Assembly: GCA_002786355.1 (NCBI GenBank)
Contig: PGCO01000003.1
Location: 186,001-250,000 of the forward strand
From: Sediminibacterium sp. FEMGT703S
GTDB lineage: Bacteria > Bacteroidota > Bacteroidia > Chitinophagales > Chitinophagaceae
Length of the DNA stretch: 64,000 nt
Reading direction: 5' to 3'
Position numbers and translations under genes: made by a program. Within the stretch, counting starts at the first letter, position 1. Each line of letters begins with the position of its first letter. The notes under the pieces are model-generated. The model did no database searches and was not told the DNA's origin. It saw only the letters and a list, made by a program, of their open reading frames with translations. Shown here piece by piece: positions 18,625 through 30,400 of this stretch.

Positions 18625-19844
18625 TTCTTTATCTTTTTTACATGCAATGCATTGTAAGCCCAGATTAAACTGCACAACATAAAAATAGCACCAATTAAAA
18701 AGGAAACCCCTGGAAAATAAAAAGGTGCGGAATCATCGGTGAAATAAGCAAATGAACCAGTCATAATTAATGGCCCAACTACAGATGTAATGCTAATTAT
18801 ACTTGTTAAAGCACCCTGTAGTTCTCCTTGCTCATTAGAAGGAAAATTACTAGAAATAATCGATTGCAATGCCGGCCCTGCAATTCCACCCAAACAATAG
18901 GGTATAAGAATGACAAACATCATCCAACTTTGATTTGCAAAAGCAAATAGTATTAATCCTATTGTATATAAAGTAAGGCCTAAATAAACACTTTTTTCAT
19001 TCCCAATTCTAGGATTAATTACCCTAATTAATCCACCTTGAACAAGGGTAATTAAAATTCCAACAACGCCTAACGATATCCCAATCATTTTGGTCGACCA
19101 TTTAAATTTTTCAATGTTCACAAAGCTCCAATTACTTTGAACAGCATGTGCTGCTAAATATATTAAAACGAGAGAACCAATAAGACCAGCAACTGCAGGG
19201 TATTTTTTTAATTGCAGCAAAGATCCCAACGGATTAGCACGTTTCCATTCAAAAGGTCTTCGATGAGCTTTATCTAAGGATTCTGGTAAAACAAAATAAC
19301 CATACAACCAATTAGCCAAAGCCAGGGCTGCTGCCACAAAAAAAGGAACCCTTGATCCATATTCGCCCAATAAACCACCTAGCATTGGACCAATGATAAA
19401 TCCTAAACCAAAAGCGGCTCCAATCATTCCAAAATTTTGAGCCCTATTTTCTGGAGTACTAATATCAGCCATATAAGCCGACGCAGTAGTAATACTAGCA
19501 CCTGTAATACCAGCAATAATTCTACCAACAAACAACCAGGTAATGGTAGGCGCAAATGCAACAAATAAATAATCTAATCCAAAACCTAAAAGAGAAAATA
19601 ATAAAATAGGTCTTCTTCCATATTGGTCACTTAAATTACCCAAAACAGGAGAAATTAAAAACTGCATGAATGCATAAGAAAAAGTAAGCCATCCTCCGTA
19701 TTGAGCCGCTAAACTGGCGCTACTGCTATGAACCAATTCTTCAATTAGCTTTGGCACAACTGGAATGATTAACCCAATCCCAATAACATCAATCAAGATT
19801 GTGATAAAAATAAAACCAACTGCTGCTTTTTTATTTGAAGCCAT
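18621..19844 (-). CDS. MFS exporter of the TCR/Tet family
   Basis: A 407-residue transporter with twelve predicted transmembrane helices. Motif A ([13 protein letters not shown]) follows helix 2 and a second Arg-rich segment ([12 protein letters not shown]) follows helix 4, as in Tet-type drug/proton antiporters. Family members export tetracyclines or other small molecules, and substrate cannot be read from sequence; many genomic copies give no resistance. It is followed leftward only by the sigma-operon terminator. The reductase gene lies just upstream, 21 bp away, so they may be co-transcribed. Confidence 0.85.
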   Translation of the reverse strand: MASNKKAAVGFIFITILIDVIGIGLIIPVVPKLIEELVHSSSASLAAQYGGWLTFSYAFMQFLISPVLGNLSDQYGRRPILLFSLLGFGLDYLFVAFAPTITWLFVGRIIAGITGASITTASAYMADISTPENRAQNFGMIGAAFGLGFIIGPMLGGLLGEYGSRVPFFVAAALALANWLYGYFVLPESLDKAHRRPFEWKRANPLGSLLQLKKYPAVAGLIGSLVLIYLAAHAVQSNWSFVNIEKFKWSTKMIGISLGVVGILITLVQGGLIRVINPRIGNEKSVYLGLTLYTIGLILFAFANQSWMMFVILIPYCLGGIAGPALQSIISSNFPSNEQGELQGALTSIISITSVVGPLIMTGSFAYFTDDSAPFYFPGVSFLIGAIFMLCSLIWAYNALHVKKIKK

Positions 19845-19865
19845 TATTACTAGTTAAATGCAATA

Positions 19866-20921
19866 TTAATTGATGCTTCTCGTAACCCCATCAATTTCTA
19901 ACACTAAATCTGCACCATAACAAGCAGCAGGAGTTTGATAACCTGATTTATAATTTCCAGATAAAACTTTTTGTGTAATGAGTAAACTACTTATTGCAGT
20001 TAAAGTATACCCCTCAGGACCTTGAATTGTAGCACTCATTTGTTCATTTTGATCATTGGTAACTTCTCCCCAAACCAATGACTTTGCTTTGGCCCGCATA
20101 GCGTCATCAGGTCCAGCAGGCATTTTTTTAATTTTCCGCTTATAATAATTTCTTACAAAAGAAAGTTGGAGCACCCAATTAAACCAGTTTTGCCATTTTA
20201 ACATAGAAAAGGTTTTGGGAGAAGCGCCTGTATAGGTTTCAATATTGGGAATACCTGTAGTGGTAAAAGCAGTAGAAATATCTCCCCATGGAATGGTCAT
20301 GACAAACATTTTTTTAACACCAAAATCAACCCAAAAACCTTTGTGACCAAGTGGTTTCCGAGTGATTTTTCCATTTTCTCTAACAGCGCCCCCCTCACCC
20401 ATTCCTTCTGCCATGGTAGTAGCAGTACCGTGAGATAGTTTACCGCCAATGGTGGCAAAAGCTAATTTCAAATGGGTTGCATTAGGCATTTTTTCGTGCA
20501 AAAATTTGGCCATACAATCGGTGGGAACCACATCAAATCCAACACCGGGCATAATCATGATTCCTTTTTCTTTGGCAATACCGTCCATTTTTTTCAATAA
20601 TTCAAAAACAGCAATTTCACCAGTAATATCTAAGTAATGAACACCCGTTGCTAAACATGCTTTGGCCATTTTTTGTGCAGTAAATTTGAAAGGACCAGCT
20701 GCATGCAAAACCAAGGGGAAATTTTTCAATGTTGATTCTAGTGCAGTAGCATCATCTAAATCGACTACTACAAATTCAAGTGAAAGGGCTGAAGCCATTT
20801 CTTTCAAAGCAGTTGAATTTCTTCCAGCTAAAACAGGAATCAAATTGAATTGACTCGCCATTGAAGCAATTAATCTGCCAGTGTATCCATTTGCGCCGTA
20901 AAGTAGAAATTTATTTTGCAT
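19866..20921 (-). CDS. Saccharopine dehydrogenase-like oxidoreductase (trans-acting enoyl reductase type)
   Basis: A 351-residue protein with an N-terminal Rossmann fold: the nucleotide loop LYGANGYTGRLIA starts at residue 7. After about residue 130 come a central domain with GVGFDVVPTDCMA and GTATTMAEGMGEGG, typical of the saccharopine-dehydrogenase-like family that includes the mycobacterial trans-acting enoyl reductases. It most likely reduces a lipid or small-molecule substrate with NAD(P)H, but that is inference. It reads in the same direction as the MFS gene and may be transcribed with it. Confidence 0.78.
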   Translation of the reverse strand: MQNKFLLYGANGYTGRLIASMASQFNLIPVLAGRNSTALKEMASALSLEFVVVDLDDATALESTLKNFPLVLHAAGPFKFTAQKMAKACLATGVHYLDITGEIAVFELLKKMDGIAKEKGIMIMPGVGFDVVPTDCMAKFLHEKMPNATHLKLAFATIGGKLSHGTATTMAEGMGEGGAVRENGKITRKPLGHKGFWVDFGVKKMFVMTIPWGDISTAFTTTGIPNIETYTGASPKTFSMLKWQNWFNWVLQLSFVRNYYKRKIKKMPAGPDDAMRAKAKSLVWGEVTNDQNEQMSATIQGPEGYTLTAISSLLITQKVLSGNYKSGYQTPAACYGADLVLEIDGVTRSIN

Positions 20922-20933
20922 GGCGTAAAATAC

Positions 20934-20963
20934 AAAATCCCGACAATATAGTTGTCGGGATTT
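20934..20963 (-). terminator. Terminator of the DUF4382 gene
   Basis: An 11-bp stem AATCCCGACAA/TTGTCGGGATT with a 5-nt loop. Read leftward it ends in a T-rich tract, immediately before the start of the reductase gene. Confidence 0.82.
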
Positions 20964-20989
20964 GCATAATCGAGGGATAATAGGGTAAA

Positions 20990-21862
20990 TTATTTTTTGA
21001 GGGTAATCAAACCCAATTGCGCTTCTTTGGTTTTAGACACCAGTACATTGTTGATGGTTATATCTGCATAACCATTGGATGCATTTACAAAAACAGAATA
21101 AGTCCCTTCTTTCAATCCACGAATTTTAAAATAGCCTTCATGGTTAGGAAGTGCATAAGCTGTATCTGTGCTATTAAATACTGTAATCACCGCTTGCGCT
21201 TCTTTTGGAGTTACTTTTCCTGAAACACCCGCTGTTGATTTTACAGTAAAAAATTTAATATATGGTTTCAAATAGAATTGATTGTTCTTTTCTACAATAG
21301 ATCTACTGATATCAAAATCTAACCAAAGTCTAGATTTGTTAGGCAGATATTCGTCCCATTCGTTTCCTTTCAATTTGATTAACACGAAAGACTTCTCGTT
21401 AGAAGGAATATTTAATGGATAACTAACACTGTCTTTAATTAAACTATGATTAGTCCCTAATTCAATTTTAATTAATCGAATAGCACCTTTATAAACAGTA
21501 CTTGTGGCCAATAACGTATCTACACCGTTGCGCAACTTTAAGATATCATACACACCTGCTTTTACACCCAGGTCTTGCCATACCAATGATGAATCATTTT
21601 TAGCATGCCTAGAACTACCTATTCGATCCCAATCACAGGTATCTTTTTTGCGCGTGTCTTTACTGGTATCAATGAGTAATGAAACTGATTTAATGTCAAT
21701 AAAAACGTTATCGAATACGCCAGGTGCATCAGTCAATAAAACCGACACAGACTGCATCCCTATTGGATTTTCGACAGAGGAGGTTTTATTACACGCAGTA
21801 AACACAATAGACACTAAAATTGCTAATACAGCAATCAACTTAAAGGGAGTTGTTTTTTTCAT
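20990..21862 (-). CDS. DUF4382 lipoprotein
   Basis: A 290-residue lipoprotein (lipobox VFTAC, Cys24). Residues about 36-200 match the DUF4382 domain (SVLLTDAPGVFDNVFIDIKSVSL near the start; the gap is a stretch of Asp/Lys/Ser). The last 85 residues form a carboxypeptidase-regulatory-like beta-sandwich (GVSGKVTPKEA, then GYFKIRGLKEGTYSV). This combination is common in Bacteroidota and probably sits on the periplasmic or outer face. Function is unknown. A terminator follows its stop by about 30 bp. Confidence 0.82.
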   Translation of the reverse strand: MKKTTPFKLIAVLAILVSIVFTACNKTSSVENPIGMQSVSVLLTDAPGVFDNVFIDIKSVSLLIDTSKDTRKKDTCDWDRIGSSRHAKNDSSLVWQDLGVKAGVYDILKLRNGVDTLLATSTVYKGAIRLIKIELGTNHSLIKDSVSYPLNIPSNEKSFVLIKLKGNEWDEYLPNKSRLWLDFDISRSIVEKNNQFYLKPYIKFFTVKSTAGVSGKVTPKEAQAVITVFNSTDTAYALPNHEGYFKIRGLKEGTYSVFVNASNGYADITINNVLVSKTKEAQLGLITLKK

Positions 21863-21972
21863 GGTTGAAGGTTTTTGTGTAGTGTTATGCCATCTATTGC
21901 GTTTGTAATAGATAGACGCAGGCTGTTTAAATGCCGTTGCCTGTTAAACAAACTTTAACAAAAAAAACCTTT

Positions 21973-22644
21973 TTACAATACAGCGATGATTAAACTAATC
22001 TCTTGCGTACTTAAACTTTTTCTTTTTTTCAACTTTGGAAAAAGTTGAGCTACTTTGTCTACGTCTTTGGGAAACAATTGTTCAAAAGACTTCCCTTTTA
22101 TGGGAAGGGCTACATTATTGTTGACATCTAAAAGAAAAAAATCATTGAATTGTTGAAAAGATAAATTACTTGAAGATTTGCCGTAATCATAATTCTCAAC
22201 TATTTTTTTATGCAAGCGATTAATCAAACTATAATTCAACCCTTTCGTTTTTACTTGATATAGTAATGAATCATAGGCAACCAATTTGATGAATTGAGTA
22301 GAATCATCAACCCCCTCTTCGCTGTAATAAATGGTGACTTTTTTAATTGGTTCTTTAAATTCAAACTCCTTCTTATTATCAATGAAGTTAATTTGGCCAC
22401 TCACTAGGTTAACAATTACTTTTATATTTTTATGAATTCTACCATTAAATAACTCTACAGTAGCATTACGCGAGTCATCCTTCCAAAGGGGGCTTCCCTT
22501 TACACCAGGAACATTGCTATTTAAAAGTTTACCTTGTTCATCATATACTTCAATAAAATGATGAGTTGGCCTAGCAATTGTCACATTTTGTGCCATTACA
22601 AAATGGGTGAAATTGATTAGTAAACAACAGAGTATAAAACGCAT
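21973..22644 (-). CDS. Exported protein of unknown function
   Basis: A 223-residue protein with a signal peptide (MRFILCCLLINF... VMAQ). The body alternates beta-strand and charged turns and ends in a short basic/hydrophobic segment (KLKKRKSLSTQEISLI). I recognise no family. It is transcribed leftward and ends just before the DUF4382 gene start region; it may have its own promoter. The upstream neighbour clpB reads the same way, with 57 bp between. Confidence 0.6.
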   Translation of the reverse strand: MRFILCCLLINFTHFVMAQNVTIARPTHHFIEVYDEQGKLLNSNVPGVKGSPLWKDDSRNATVELFNGRIHKNIKVIVNLVSGQINFIDNKKEFEFKEPIKKVTIYYSEEGVDDSTQFIKLVAYDSLLYQVKTKGLNYSLINRLHKKIVENYDYGKSSSNLSFQQFNDFFLLDVNNNVALPIKGKSFEQLFPKDVDKVAQLFPKLKKRKSLSTQEISLIIAVL

Positions 22645-22701
22645 ACAATAGTTTTCCTAAAGTTACCTATTTCAACATTTCTTAGCAACTTTACCTCTAG
22701 G

Positions 22702-25296
22702 TTATTCATTTCTAAATACCACAAATCCATCGAACACATCTACCAATACTGGTTGATTCTTATCAATATCCCCAGACAAGATTTTTTTACTTAAAGCATT
22801 CACAATTAACTTTTGAATTAATCGCTTTAATGGCCTAGCTCCTAGCTGTGCATCAAAACCTTGTTCAATTAAATAATCAACTAAGTAATCACTAAAATTT
22901 ATAGAAATATCGTTCTCAGCAACTAATTTTTTGAGCCCTTCTAGTTGAATCGAAACAATTCCTCTTAGCTGTTTTTTATTCAAAGGGCTGAACATGATAA
23001 TTTCATCAACCCTATTTAAAAACTCAGGTCTAATCGTTTGTTTTAGCAATTGCATCACTTCGGACTTTGCTTTTTCGGTTGCTTCTTCAATGCCCGTTTC
23101 AACAACACCTTCAAAAGCATCCTGAATTAAATGACTACCAATATTACTAGTCATGATAATGATGGTGTTTTTAAAATTAACCATCCTTCCTTTATTGTCT
23201 GTTAAGCGACCATCATCTAATACCTGTAACATTACATTCCAAACATCAGGATGGGCTTTTTCAATTTCATCAAGTAATACTACACTATAAGGTTTTCTTC
23301 TTACTGCTTCGGTTAGCTGTCCACCTTCATCGTAACCCACATACCCTGGAGGAGCACCAATTAAACGAGACACTGTATGTTTTTCTTGATACTCACTCAT
23401 GTCTATGCGTGTCATCATAGTTTCATCGTCAAACAAATAATCTGCTAATGCTTTAGCTAATTCAGTTTTACCTACTCCAGTAGTACCCAAGAAAATAAAT
23501 GAACCAATTGGCTTTTTAGGATCTTGCAAACCTGCTCTACTTCTTCTGATTGCATCTGATACCGCGCTTATGGCTTCTTCCTGTCCTACCACACGACGAT
23601 GCAATTCATCTTCTAAGTGTAATAGTTTTTCTCTTTCCCCTTGCAACATTTTGGCAACAGGAATTCCAGTGGCTTTTGCAATACTCTCTGCAATATCTTC
23701 TGCATCCACTTCTTCTTTCAATAATCTTTTTTCAGAAGAATTTAATAACTGTTCAGTTACAGAGGCAATTAATGTTTCTTGCTCTTTTACTTTCCCATAG
23801 CGAATTTCAGCAACTTTACCATATTCACCATTTCTCTCTGCTTGTTCTGCTTCAAGTTTTAATTGCTCAATATTCGCTTTAGCAGTTTGAACTTTTTCTA
23901 CTAGCTCTTTTTCTTGTGTCCATTTTGCTTTTAAGGTATCACGCTCAACAGCCAAATTGCTTATTTCGATATTGAGTTCTTTTAGTTTATCCTCGTCATC
24001 TTCTCGTTTAATCGCTTCTCTTTCAATTTCGAGCTGCCTGATTTGTCTTTCTAACTTGTCTAATTCCTCTGGCATCGAATTCATCTCGAGCCTCAATTTT
24101 GCAGCACTCTCATCAATTAAATCGATGGCTTTATCTGGCAAAAAACGATCCGTAACATAACGATTCGATAATTCAACAGCAGCAATAATAGCTTCATCTT
24201 TTATGCGAACATGGTGATGTGTTTCATAACGATCTTTTAATCCACGCAAAATGGAAATAGCATCTTCAACAGTTGGTTCATCTATCACTACTTTCTGAAA
24301 TCTTCTTTCTAAAGCTTTGTCTTTCTCAAAATACTTTTGGTACTCATTTAATGTAGTTGCACCAATTGCACGCAATTCACCTCTAGCTAAAGCAGGCTTT
24401 AAAATATTAGCTGCATCCATGGCACCTTCTCCTCCACCAGCACCAATAAGGGTATGGATTTCGTCGATGAATAAAATAATATCTCCATCACTATCAGTGA
24501 CTTCTTTAACAACCCCTTTCAATCTTTCCTCAAACTCACCCTTGTATTTTGCGCCAGCAATTAATTGTCCCATATCTAAACCATAAATCACTTTTGATTT
24601 TAGGTTTTCAGGAACATCTCCATTTACAATACGCATGGCAAGCCCTTCAACAATGGCCGTTTTACCCACCCCAGGCTCGCCTACAAGAATAGGATTATTT
24701 TTAGAGCGTCTGGTTAAAATATGTAAGGTTCTTCTTATTTCTTCATCCCTGCCAATGACTGGATCTAACTTGCCCTGCCTGGCCATATCATTCAAGTTTT
24801 TAGCAAACTTGTTGAGCATATTCAATTGTGTTTCTTGTGCTTGAGATTGAATAGTATCTCCTTTACGCAAATCTTTAATTGCAGTAGTTAACCCTTTCTC
24901 GGTTAATCCTGCACTTTTTAACAACTTACCCGTAGCATCATTCATTTGTACCAATGCCATCAATAAGTGTTCAGGTGTTATAAATTCATCTTTAAATAAA
25001 CCCATTACCGCAGTTGCTTTTAACAAGGCATTGCTAAAATCTCTACCAGCATTTTGTGCCGGTTCTCCATCTTGAATTTTGGGTAGCTTGTTAATTTGCT
25101 CCAATAGCTTTACTTCTAAAAAAGCAGGATTCACATTATTCTTCTTTAACAGGAAATCAATTGCTGAATCCTTTTCGGCTAACAAGGCTTTTAACAAGTG
25201 TTCTGTTTCAATAGATGGATTGCTATTGGTATAAGCAACTTGTTGTGCCGCCTGAATGGCTTCTTGGGCTTTGATGGTATAATTGTTCAGATTCAT
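22702..25296 (-). CDS. clpB: ATP-dependent disaggregase ClpB
   Basis: An 864-residue Hsp100 protein, full length. It has a Clp N-terminal repeat domain (about 1-150), AAA+ ring 1 with Walker A GEPGVGKT at about 205, a middle coiled-coil domain (about 410-530, rich in Glu/Lys heptads), and AAA+ ring 2 with GTTGVGKT and the AAA Walker [13 protein letters not shown]. The N-terminus has the typical [12 protein letters not shown] start. With DnaK it rescues aggregated proteins after heat stress. No CIRCE-like element was seen in the intergenic 68 bp shared with the divergent hydrolase gene. Confidence 0.97.
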   Translation of the reverse strand: MNLNNYTIKAQEAIQAAQQVAYTNSNPSIETEHLLKALLAEKDSAIDFLLKKNNVNPAFLEVKLLEQINKLPKIQDGEPAQNAGRDFSNALLKATAVMGLFKDEFITPEHLLMALVQMNDATGKLLKSAGLTEKGLTTAIKDLRKGDTIQSQAQETQLNMLNKFAKNLNDMARQGKLDPVIGRDEEIRRTLHILTRRSKNNPILVGEPGVGKTAIVEGLAMRIVNGDVPENLKSKVIYGLDMGQLIAGAKYKGEFEERLKGVVKEVTDSDGDIILFIDEIHTLIGAGGGEGAMDAANILKPALARGELRAIGATTLNEYQKYFEKDKALERRFQKVVIDEPTVEDAISILRGLKDRYETHHHVRIKDEAIIAAVELSNRYVTDRFLPDKAIDLIDESAAKLRLEMNSMPEELDKLERQIRQLEIEREAIKREDDEDKLKELNIEISNLAVERDTLKAKWTQEKELVEKVQTAKANIEQLKLEAEQAERNGEYGKVAEIRYGKVKEQETLIASVTEQLLNSSEKRLLKEEVDAEDIAESIAKATGIPVAKMLQGEREKLLHLEDELHRRVVGQEEAISAVSDAIRRSRAGLQDPKKPIGSFIFLGTTGVGKTELAKALADYLFDDETMMTRIDMSEYQEKHTVSRLIGAPPGYVGYDEGGQLTEAVRRKPYSVVLLDEIEKAHPDVWNVMLQVLDDGRLTDNKGRMVNFKNTIIIMTSNIGSHLIQDAFEGVVETGIEEATEKAKSEVMQLLKQTIRPEFLNRVDEIIMFSPLNKKQLRGIVSIQLEGLKKLVAENDISINFSDYLVDYLIEQGFDAQLGARPLKRLIQKLIVNALSKKILSGDIDKNQPVLVDVFDGFVVFRNE

Positions 25297-25364
25297 AATT
25301 GTGTTGATTAACTTAACTTTATACTATCAATCAAACTATAATCCAAGCCAACAATTCGGAAATT

Positions 25365-26414
25365 ATGTCGCTAAAAAAAATTAAAACATGCGTAATAGTC
25401 AGTCTAGCAACGGCTTTTATGTTAATATTTCAGCCCGTCAGTGCACAATTTAATTTTCAAGGATTAGAAACAGCAATTGCAGCAGCTAATAAAGAGTTGG
25501 GGAAAGAGTTTGTGATATTAGTGTACAAAGACGGCAAAGTGATTTTTTCCAAATCTGCAGGTGAATTCACTGCTAAATCCCAAGCACCTATTGCAAGTAG
25601 TAGCAAATGGTTAACTGCAGCATTGATCATGGCATTGGTAGACGATGGTAAAATTTCACTCGATGATAAAATTAGTAAGCACCTACCCATTTTTACTAAA
25701 TACAGCAAAGGTTTTATTACAATTAGACAATGTTTAAGTCATTTAACCGGTATAGAATCGGAGCCCATTAAACTAGCCAATTTTGTAAAAAGAAATAAAT
25801 ACAATAGCCTTGAAGAAGAAATAGAAGAATTTGCATCAAAGAGAGAAATTGTTTCCAATCCTGGTTTAGCATTCAGTTACAGTAATGTTGGAATGAATAT
25901 AGCAGGACGATATATTGAAGTAGCATTAAAAAGAGGTTTTGAACAATTGATGCAAGAAAAAATATTAAGACCATTACAAATGAGGGGCACTAATTTTTCT
26001 AGCTTAAATGCGATTAACCCTTCGGGTGGAGCACAATCCACTGCAAATGATTTAATGAATTTTTGTTCGATGCTTTTGAACAAAGGAATGTTTAATGGCA
26101 AGCGTGTTTTATCTGAAGAATCGGTGAAATTATTATTACAAACTCAAACGACTTCTGCCATGATTAAGTATGCACCAAAATCGGCAGAAGGATATAATTA
26201 TGCGTTAGGTTCATGGGTACTTCAAACAGACCAAAATGGAAATGCAACTGTATTAGCAAGCCCAGGTTTATTTGGAACATGGCCAATGATTGATCTATGC
26301 AGAAACTATGCAGTTGTCTTTTTTGCAAGAGAATTATTGTCTGAAGAAAAGAAAGATGTGTATTTAAAATTGAAAAATATTATTGACGAACAAATAGTGG
26401 CCAACTGTAATTAA
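25365..26414 (+). CDS. Serine hydrolase of the beta-lactamase/class C family
   Basis: A 349-residue exported protein (signal peptide to about residue 28, VSAQ). The catalytic SxxK is in ASSSKW (about 77-80), with the YSN triad member at about 170. It resembles AmpC-like/esterase-type serine hydrolases (PF00144) rather than a true beta-lactamase: the usual C-terminal KTG is replaced by ASPGLFG. It overlaps queG by one base and so shares translation with it, though the functional link is not obvious. Confidence 0.82.
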   Translation: MSLKKIKTCVIVSLATAFMLIFQPVSAQFNFQGLETAIAAANKELGKEFVILVYKDGKVIFSKSAGEFTAKSQAPIASSSKWLTAALIMALVDDGKISLDDKISKHLPIFTKYSKGFITIRQCLSHLTGIESEPIKLANFVKRNKYNSLEEEIEEFASKREIVSNPGLAFSYSNVGMNIAGRYIEVALKRGFEQLMQEKILRPLQMRGTNFSSLNAINPSGGAQSTANDLMNFCSMLLNKGMFNGKRVLSEESVKLLLQTQTTSAMIKYAPKSAEGYNYALGSWVLQTDQNGNATVLASPGLFGTWPMIDLCRNYAVVFFARELLSEEKKDVYLKLKNIIDEQIVANCN

Positions 26415-27346
26415 TGTTGCAAATACAATCAAATACACAATTTGTAAAATCGCTTTCCAATGAGTTGGGATTTTCTTATTGCGGCATTGCCAAAGCCGAG
26501 CAATTAACAGAAGATGCTAGAAAGCTAGAACATTGGCTGAATAAGGGTATGCACGGCAAAATGCAATACATGGAAAACCATTTTGACCTTAGAATAGACC
26601 CAACAAAATTAGTGCCTGGTGCTCTTTCAGTGATTACCCTGTTGAAGAACTATTATCCCACAGAAGAACAAAAACCCAATACGCCGCTTATTGCTAAATA
26701 TGCATGGGGTAAAGATTACCATGAAGTAATCAGGGCTACGCTTAAAACATTTTTAGCATCGCTTCGTCAAAAAATAGGTGACATCAATGGAAGAGGTTTT
26801 GTAGATTCTGCACCAGTTTTAGAAAGAGCATGGGCGGTGAAATCGGGCTTGGGATGGGTGGGCAAAAACGGTAATCTAATTCATAAAAATGCAGGTTCTT
26901 TTTTTTTCATTGCCACATTAATTGTAGATATTCCATTAGTATACGACGACCCACTTGTAAAAGATTATTGTGGCACTTGTACCAAGTGTATAACCGCATG
27001 TCCTACAGAAGCTATTTTACCAAATAAGCAAATTGATGGAAGTAAATGTATTAGCTATTATACTATTGAATTAAAAGATGCCATGTTAAATGAAGGCATG
27101 AAAGATCAATTTCAAAATTGGTTATTTGGTTGTGATATCTGTCAGGATATTTGTCCTTGGAATCGATTTAGCAAACCTCATCAAGAACCAGCATTTGAAC
27201 CAATCCCCGCAATTTTGAATTTAAGTACCAGTGAATGGGAAGAACTGACAGAAGAAACTTTTAAAACCGTTTTCAAAGACAGCCCGCTGAAAAGAGCAAA
27301 ATTTAGCGGAATTAAAAGAAATCTTCGGATGATTCAGTCGCATTAA
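26414..27346 (+). CDS. queG: Epoxyqueuosine reductase
   Basis: A 310-residue cytoplasmic enzyme that reduces epoxyqueuosine to queuosine in tRNA using cobalamin and two [4Fe-4S] clusters. The ferredoxin-like cysteines are in CGTCTKCITACP and CDICQDICPWN, and the conserved SAPVLERA segment is present. The C-terminal HEAT-like extension of some homologues is absent, which is normal for this short form. Its start codon overlaps the previous stop (TAATG). Confidence 0.94.
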   Translation: MLQIQSNTQFVKSLSNELGFSYCGIAKAEQLTEDARKLEHWLNKGMHGKMQYMENHFDLRIDPTKLVPGALSVITLLKNYYPTEEQKPNTPLIAKYAWGKDYHEVIRATLKTFLASLRQKIGDINGRGFVDSAPVLERAWAVKSGLGWVGKNGNLIHKNAGSFFFIATLIVDIPLVYDDPLVKDYCGTCTKCITACPTEAILPNKQIDGSKCISYYTIELKDAMLNEGMKDQFQNWLFGCDICQDICPWNRFSKPHQEPAFEPIPAILNLSTSEWEELTEETFKTVFKDSPLKRAKFSGIKRNLRMIQSH

Positions 27347-27347
27347 G

Positions 27348-27375
27348 CCGCAAAACAGCCGTTTTTTGCGGTTTT
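27348..27375 (+). terminator. Terminator after queG
   Basis: An 8-bp stem CCGCAAAA/TTTTGCGG with a following GTTTT, one base after the stop. Confidence 0.75.
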
Positions 27376-27470
27376 CCCCCAGTTATTCACCGTATATATA
27401 AACAAAAACAAGATATTCCCGCACATCTTATATATTTATACTGTTATTTAAAACCCAAAACGACACGCAT

Positions 27471-30400
27471 ATGAATGTTAACAATGGCAAGGCCAATGTT
27501 TTATCGAAGTTGTGCTTCCTTCTCTTCGGTATGGCATTGACAATTGGCTTGCAAGCCCAAACAACCATTAAAGGAAAAGTGACGGATAGCAAAGGACTTC
27601 CTGTTCCTGGTGCATCCATTACGATTAAAAACTCTGGTGCTGGAACAGCTTCTGCTGTTGATGGTACTTATCAGTTTATTGTAAACCTTAAACAAGGTAA
27701 ATACGATGTAGTAATTTCTTCTGTAGGATTTAGGTCTGCAGAAAAGAATTTGACCATCACTGCAACTACTGGCAGCTTCAGTTTTGATGCTGCTTTAAGA
27801 GAAGATGCAACTGGTTTAGATGAAGTAGTAGTAACTGGTACTTCTCAGGGTACTACTAAAAAGCAATTAGGAAACTTTATTGGTACTGTTAAAGGAAGTC
27901 AAATTAACAATGCTGGTTCTCCTAACGCAATTGCTTCTTTACAAGGTAAAGTACCAGGAGCACAAATCACTCAAAACTCAGGAGACCCTGCAGGTGGTAT
28001 GAGTGTTAAATTGCGTGGTGTAAGCTCAATCTCTGGTTCTTCTGATCCTTTGTACATCATAGATGGAGTAATTTTAAACAACTCGAATGCTAGAGTTACC
28101 AATGCAATGAGTGATTATGATGGTTCTGGAGCGGTGGGACAAAATAGAATGGTTGATATTAACCCTAATGATATTGATCGTATTGAAGTTTTGAACGGTG
28201 CTGCAGCAGCTGCCATTTATGGTAGCCGTGCAAATGCAGGGGTAGTTCAAATCTTTACAAAAAGAGGATCTACTGGAGCACCAAAAATTACCTTTAGTTC
28301 TAAAGTAAATACCAATTCATTGAGAAAGCGTTTGGTATTTAATAACGCGCCTACCAAGTTCGGTGGACCTACTGATGGACCTGGGGCTTTAACACAAGAC
28401 ATTTTAACTCCAGCCATTACGACAACATCTCCTGTTACACGTTACGATTATCAAGATGATATTTTTAGAACAGGAATGGGTACTGATAACAACGTATCTA
28501 TCACAGGTGGTCAAGACAAAATGCGCTATTTTGCTTCTTTAAACTACAATACCAATCAAGGTATTATTAGAGGAACAGACAACACTCGTTTTGGATTCAG
28601 ATTAAACTTAGACAACAAAGTAAACAACTGGTTTAGCTGGAATGCTGGTATCAATTATACCAACAATGCGACCAATGAATTGCCTGATGGTAATAGTTTC
28701 TTCTCTCCTATCAACTCAATGACCATCATTGGTAACTTCCACAATATTCGTGCAAGAGACGTGAATGGTAATTTACAAGCAGTTGGTGAAAGAGGACGTG
28801 TGAATCCTTTGACAATTATCAATGATATCAAACAAAGAAACGTAACCAATAGAACTGTTTCAAATGTTGGATTCAAGTTATTCCCTGTTAAAGGTTTAGT
28901 GATCGACTATACTGCAGGTTTAGATAATATTGCACAAAACGGAACTACATTTATTCCTCCATATCCTTACAATGCTAGTCCAGGATTTTATGGTGGTGGT
29001 GCAACATTAGACCCAACATTAAATGGTTATGCAAGTGCAGCAAGTTTTAACTCTACTTTCTTCAACCACGACCTAAACTTTACTTATACCACACAGCTAA
29101 CCAATAAATTATCTTCTGTAACACAGTTCGGTTATTCTGAGCAGTACGAAAAAGCACAATTTATTTTAGCACAAAGCCGTGGTTTATTACCAGGTATTTC
29201 AACTGCAACAGGTGGTAGCACATTGTTGCCTAACTCAGATGGAAGAAGTGAAAGATCAATTCGCGGGTTTTTCTTACAACAAAACTTCAAATTCAACAAT
29301 CAATTATTCGTAACCGTTGCAGGTAGAATTGATGGATCATCTGTATTTGACAAGAATAATAGAAACTTCTTCTACCCTAAAGTAAGTGGTAACTATATTA
29401 TCTCTGAAACAGAATTCTTCAAGAATTCATCTTTAGCAAAAACTGTGGATGTATTTAAGATTCGTGCAGCATATGGTGAAAGTGGAAACTTAACAGGTAT
29501 TGGAGCATACGATCGTTTTAATATCTACAATATCTCTCCTTTCTTGGGAAGAACCAGTTTAACCTCTCCTTCTGCAACAATTAGTTCTGATTTAAAACCC
29601 GAGCGTCAGAAGGAACTTGAAATTGGTACAGACATTGCTTTGTTGGGAAATAGATTACAAATCACTGTTAACTATTACAACAAAAAAGTAACAGATTTAT
29701 TGGTACCAAATATTACCAATGCACCAAGTTCTGGTTTCCCAACAGCTACCAAGAATGTAGGTTCATTAAGCAATAGAGGTTTTGAAATCATGGTTACTGC
29801 AGTTCCTATCAAGAACAAAAACTTTTCATGGGAAATCACTGGTAACTTTAATAAGAACAGAAATAGAATTGAAAACTTAGGTGTTCCATTCATCACATTT
29901 GCAGCACCAACTGGTGCGGTATTTGCATTGATTCCTGGATACGATGCCCCAGTATTTTATTCTACTTTCTTTGCTAGAAATGCCAACGGAACTGAAGTTA
30001 AGAATGCAGCAGGTATTCCTGTAACAGCAAGAGGCCCTATTGCCAATGGTCAACCATTTGGTACTCCAACTTTAGACCCTGCAACAGGCTTACCATTTAC
30101 TACAGGACCTAATTCTACTATTTTAAGATCAGTACTAGGTTCACCTAACCCAACTTATACTGCAACCTTAATTAATAGCTTCACTTACAAAAAGTGGACT
30201 TTTGGTTTCCAATTAGACAGAGTAGCTGGAGTAGAAGTATTTAATGCCGATTTCAGAACAAGACAAGGTGTAGGTAACGGAAGTGAGCTAGCACAAAGAG
30301 AACACAAAGGAGAACTTCCTAGAGGTTATATCAGCGGAACTTATGGAATTGAAGAGTGGAGAGTTGATGATGGTTCTTTCACCAAATTGCGTGAATTATC

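Noticed and set aside
18621..19844. Tetracycline resistance gene
   Set aside because: Family resemblance to Tet exporters is clear but no subclass match can be claimed from sequence reading alone.
25365..26414. True antibiotic beta-lactamase
   Set aside because: SxxK and YSN are present, but the KTG-type C-terminal motif is replaced and the neighbours give no resistance context; called a general serine hydrolase.
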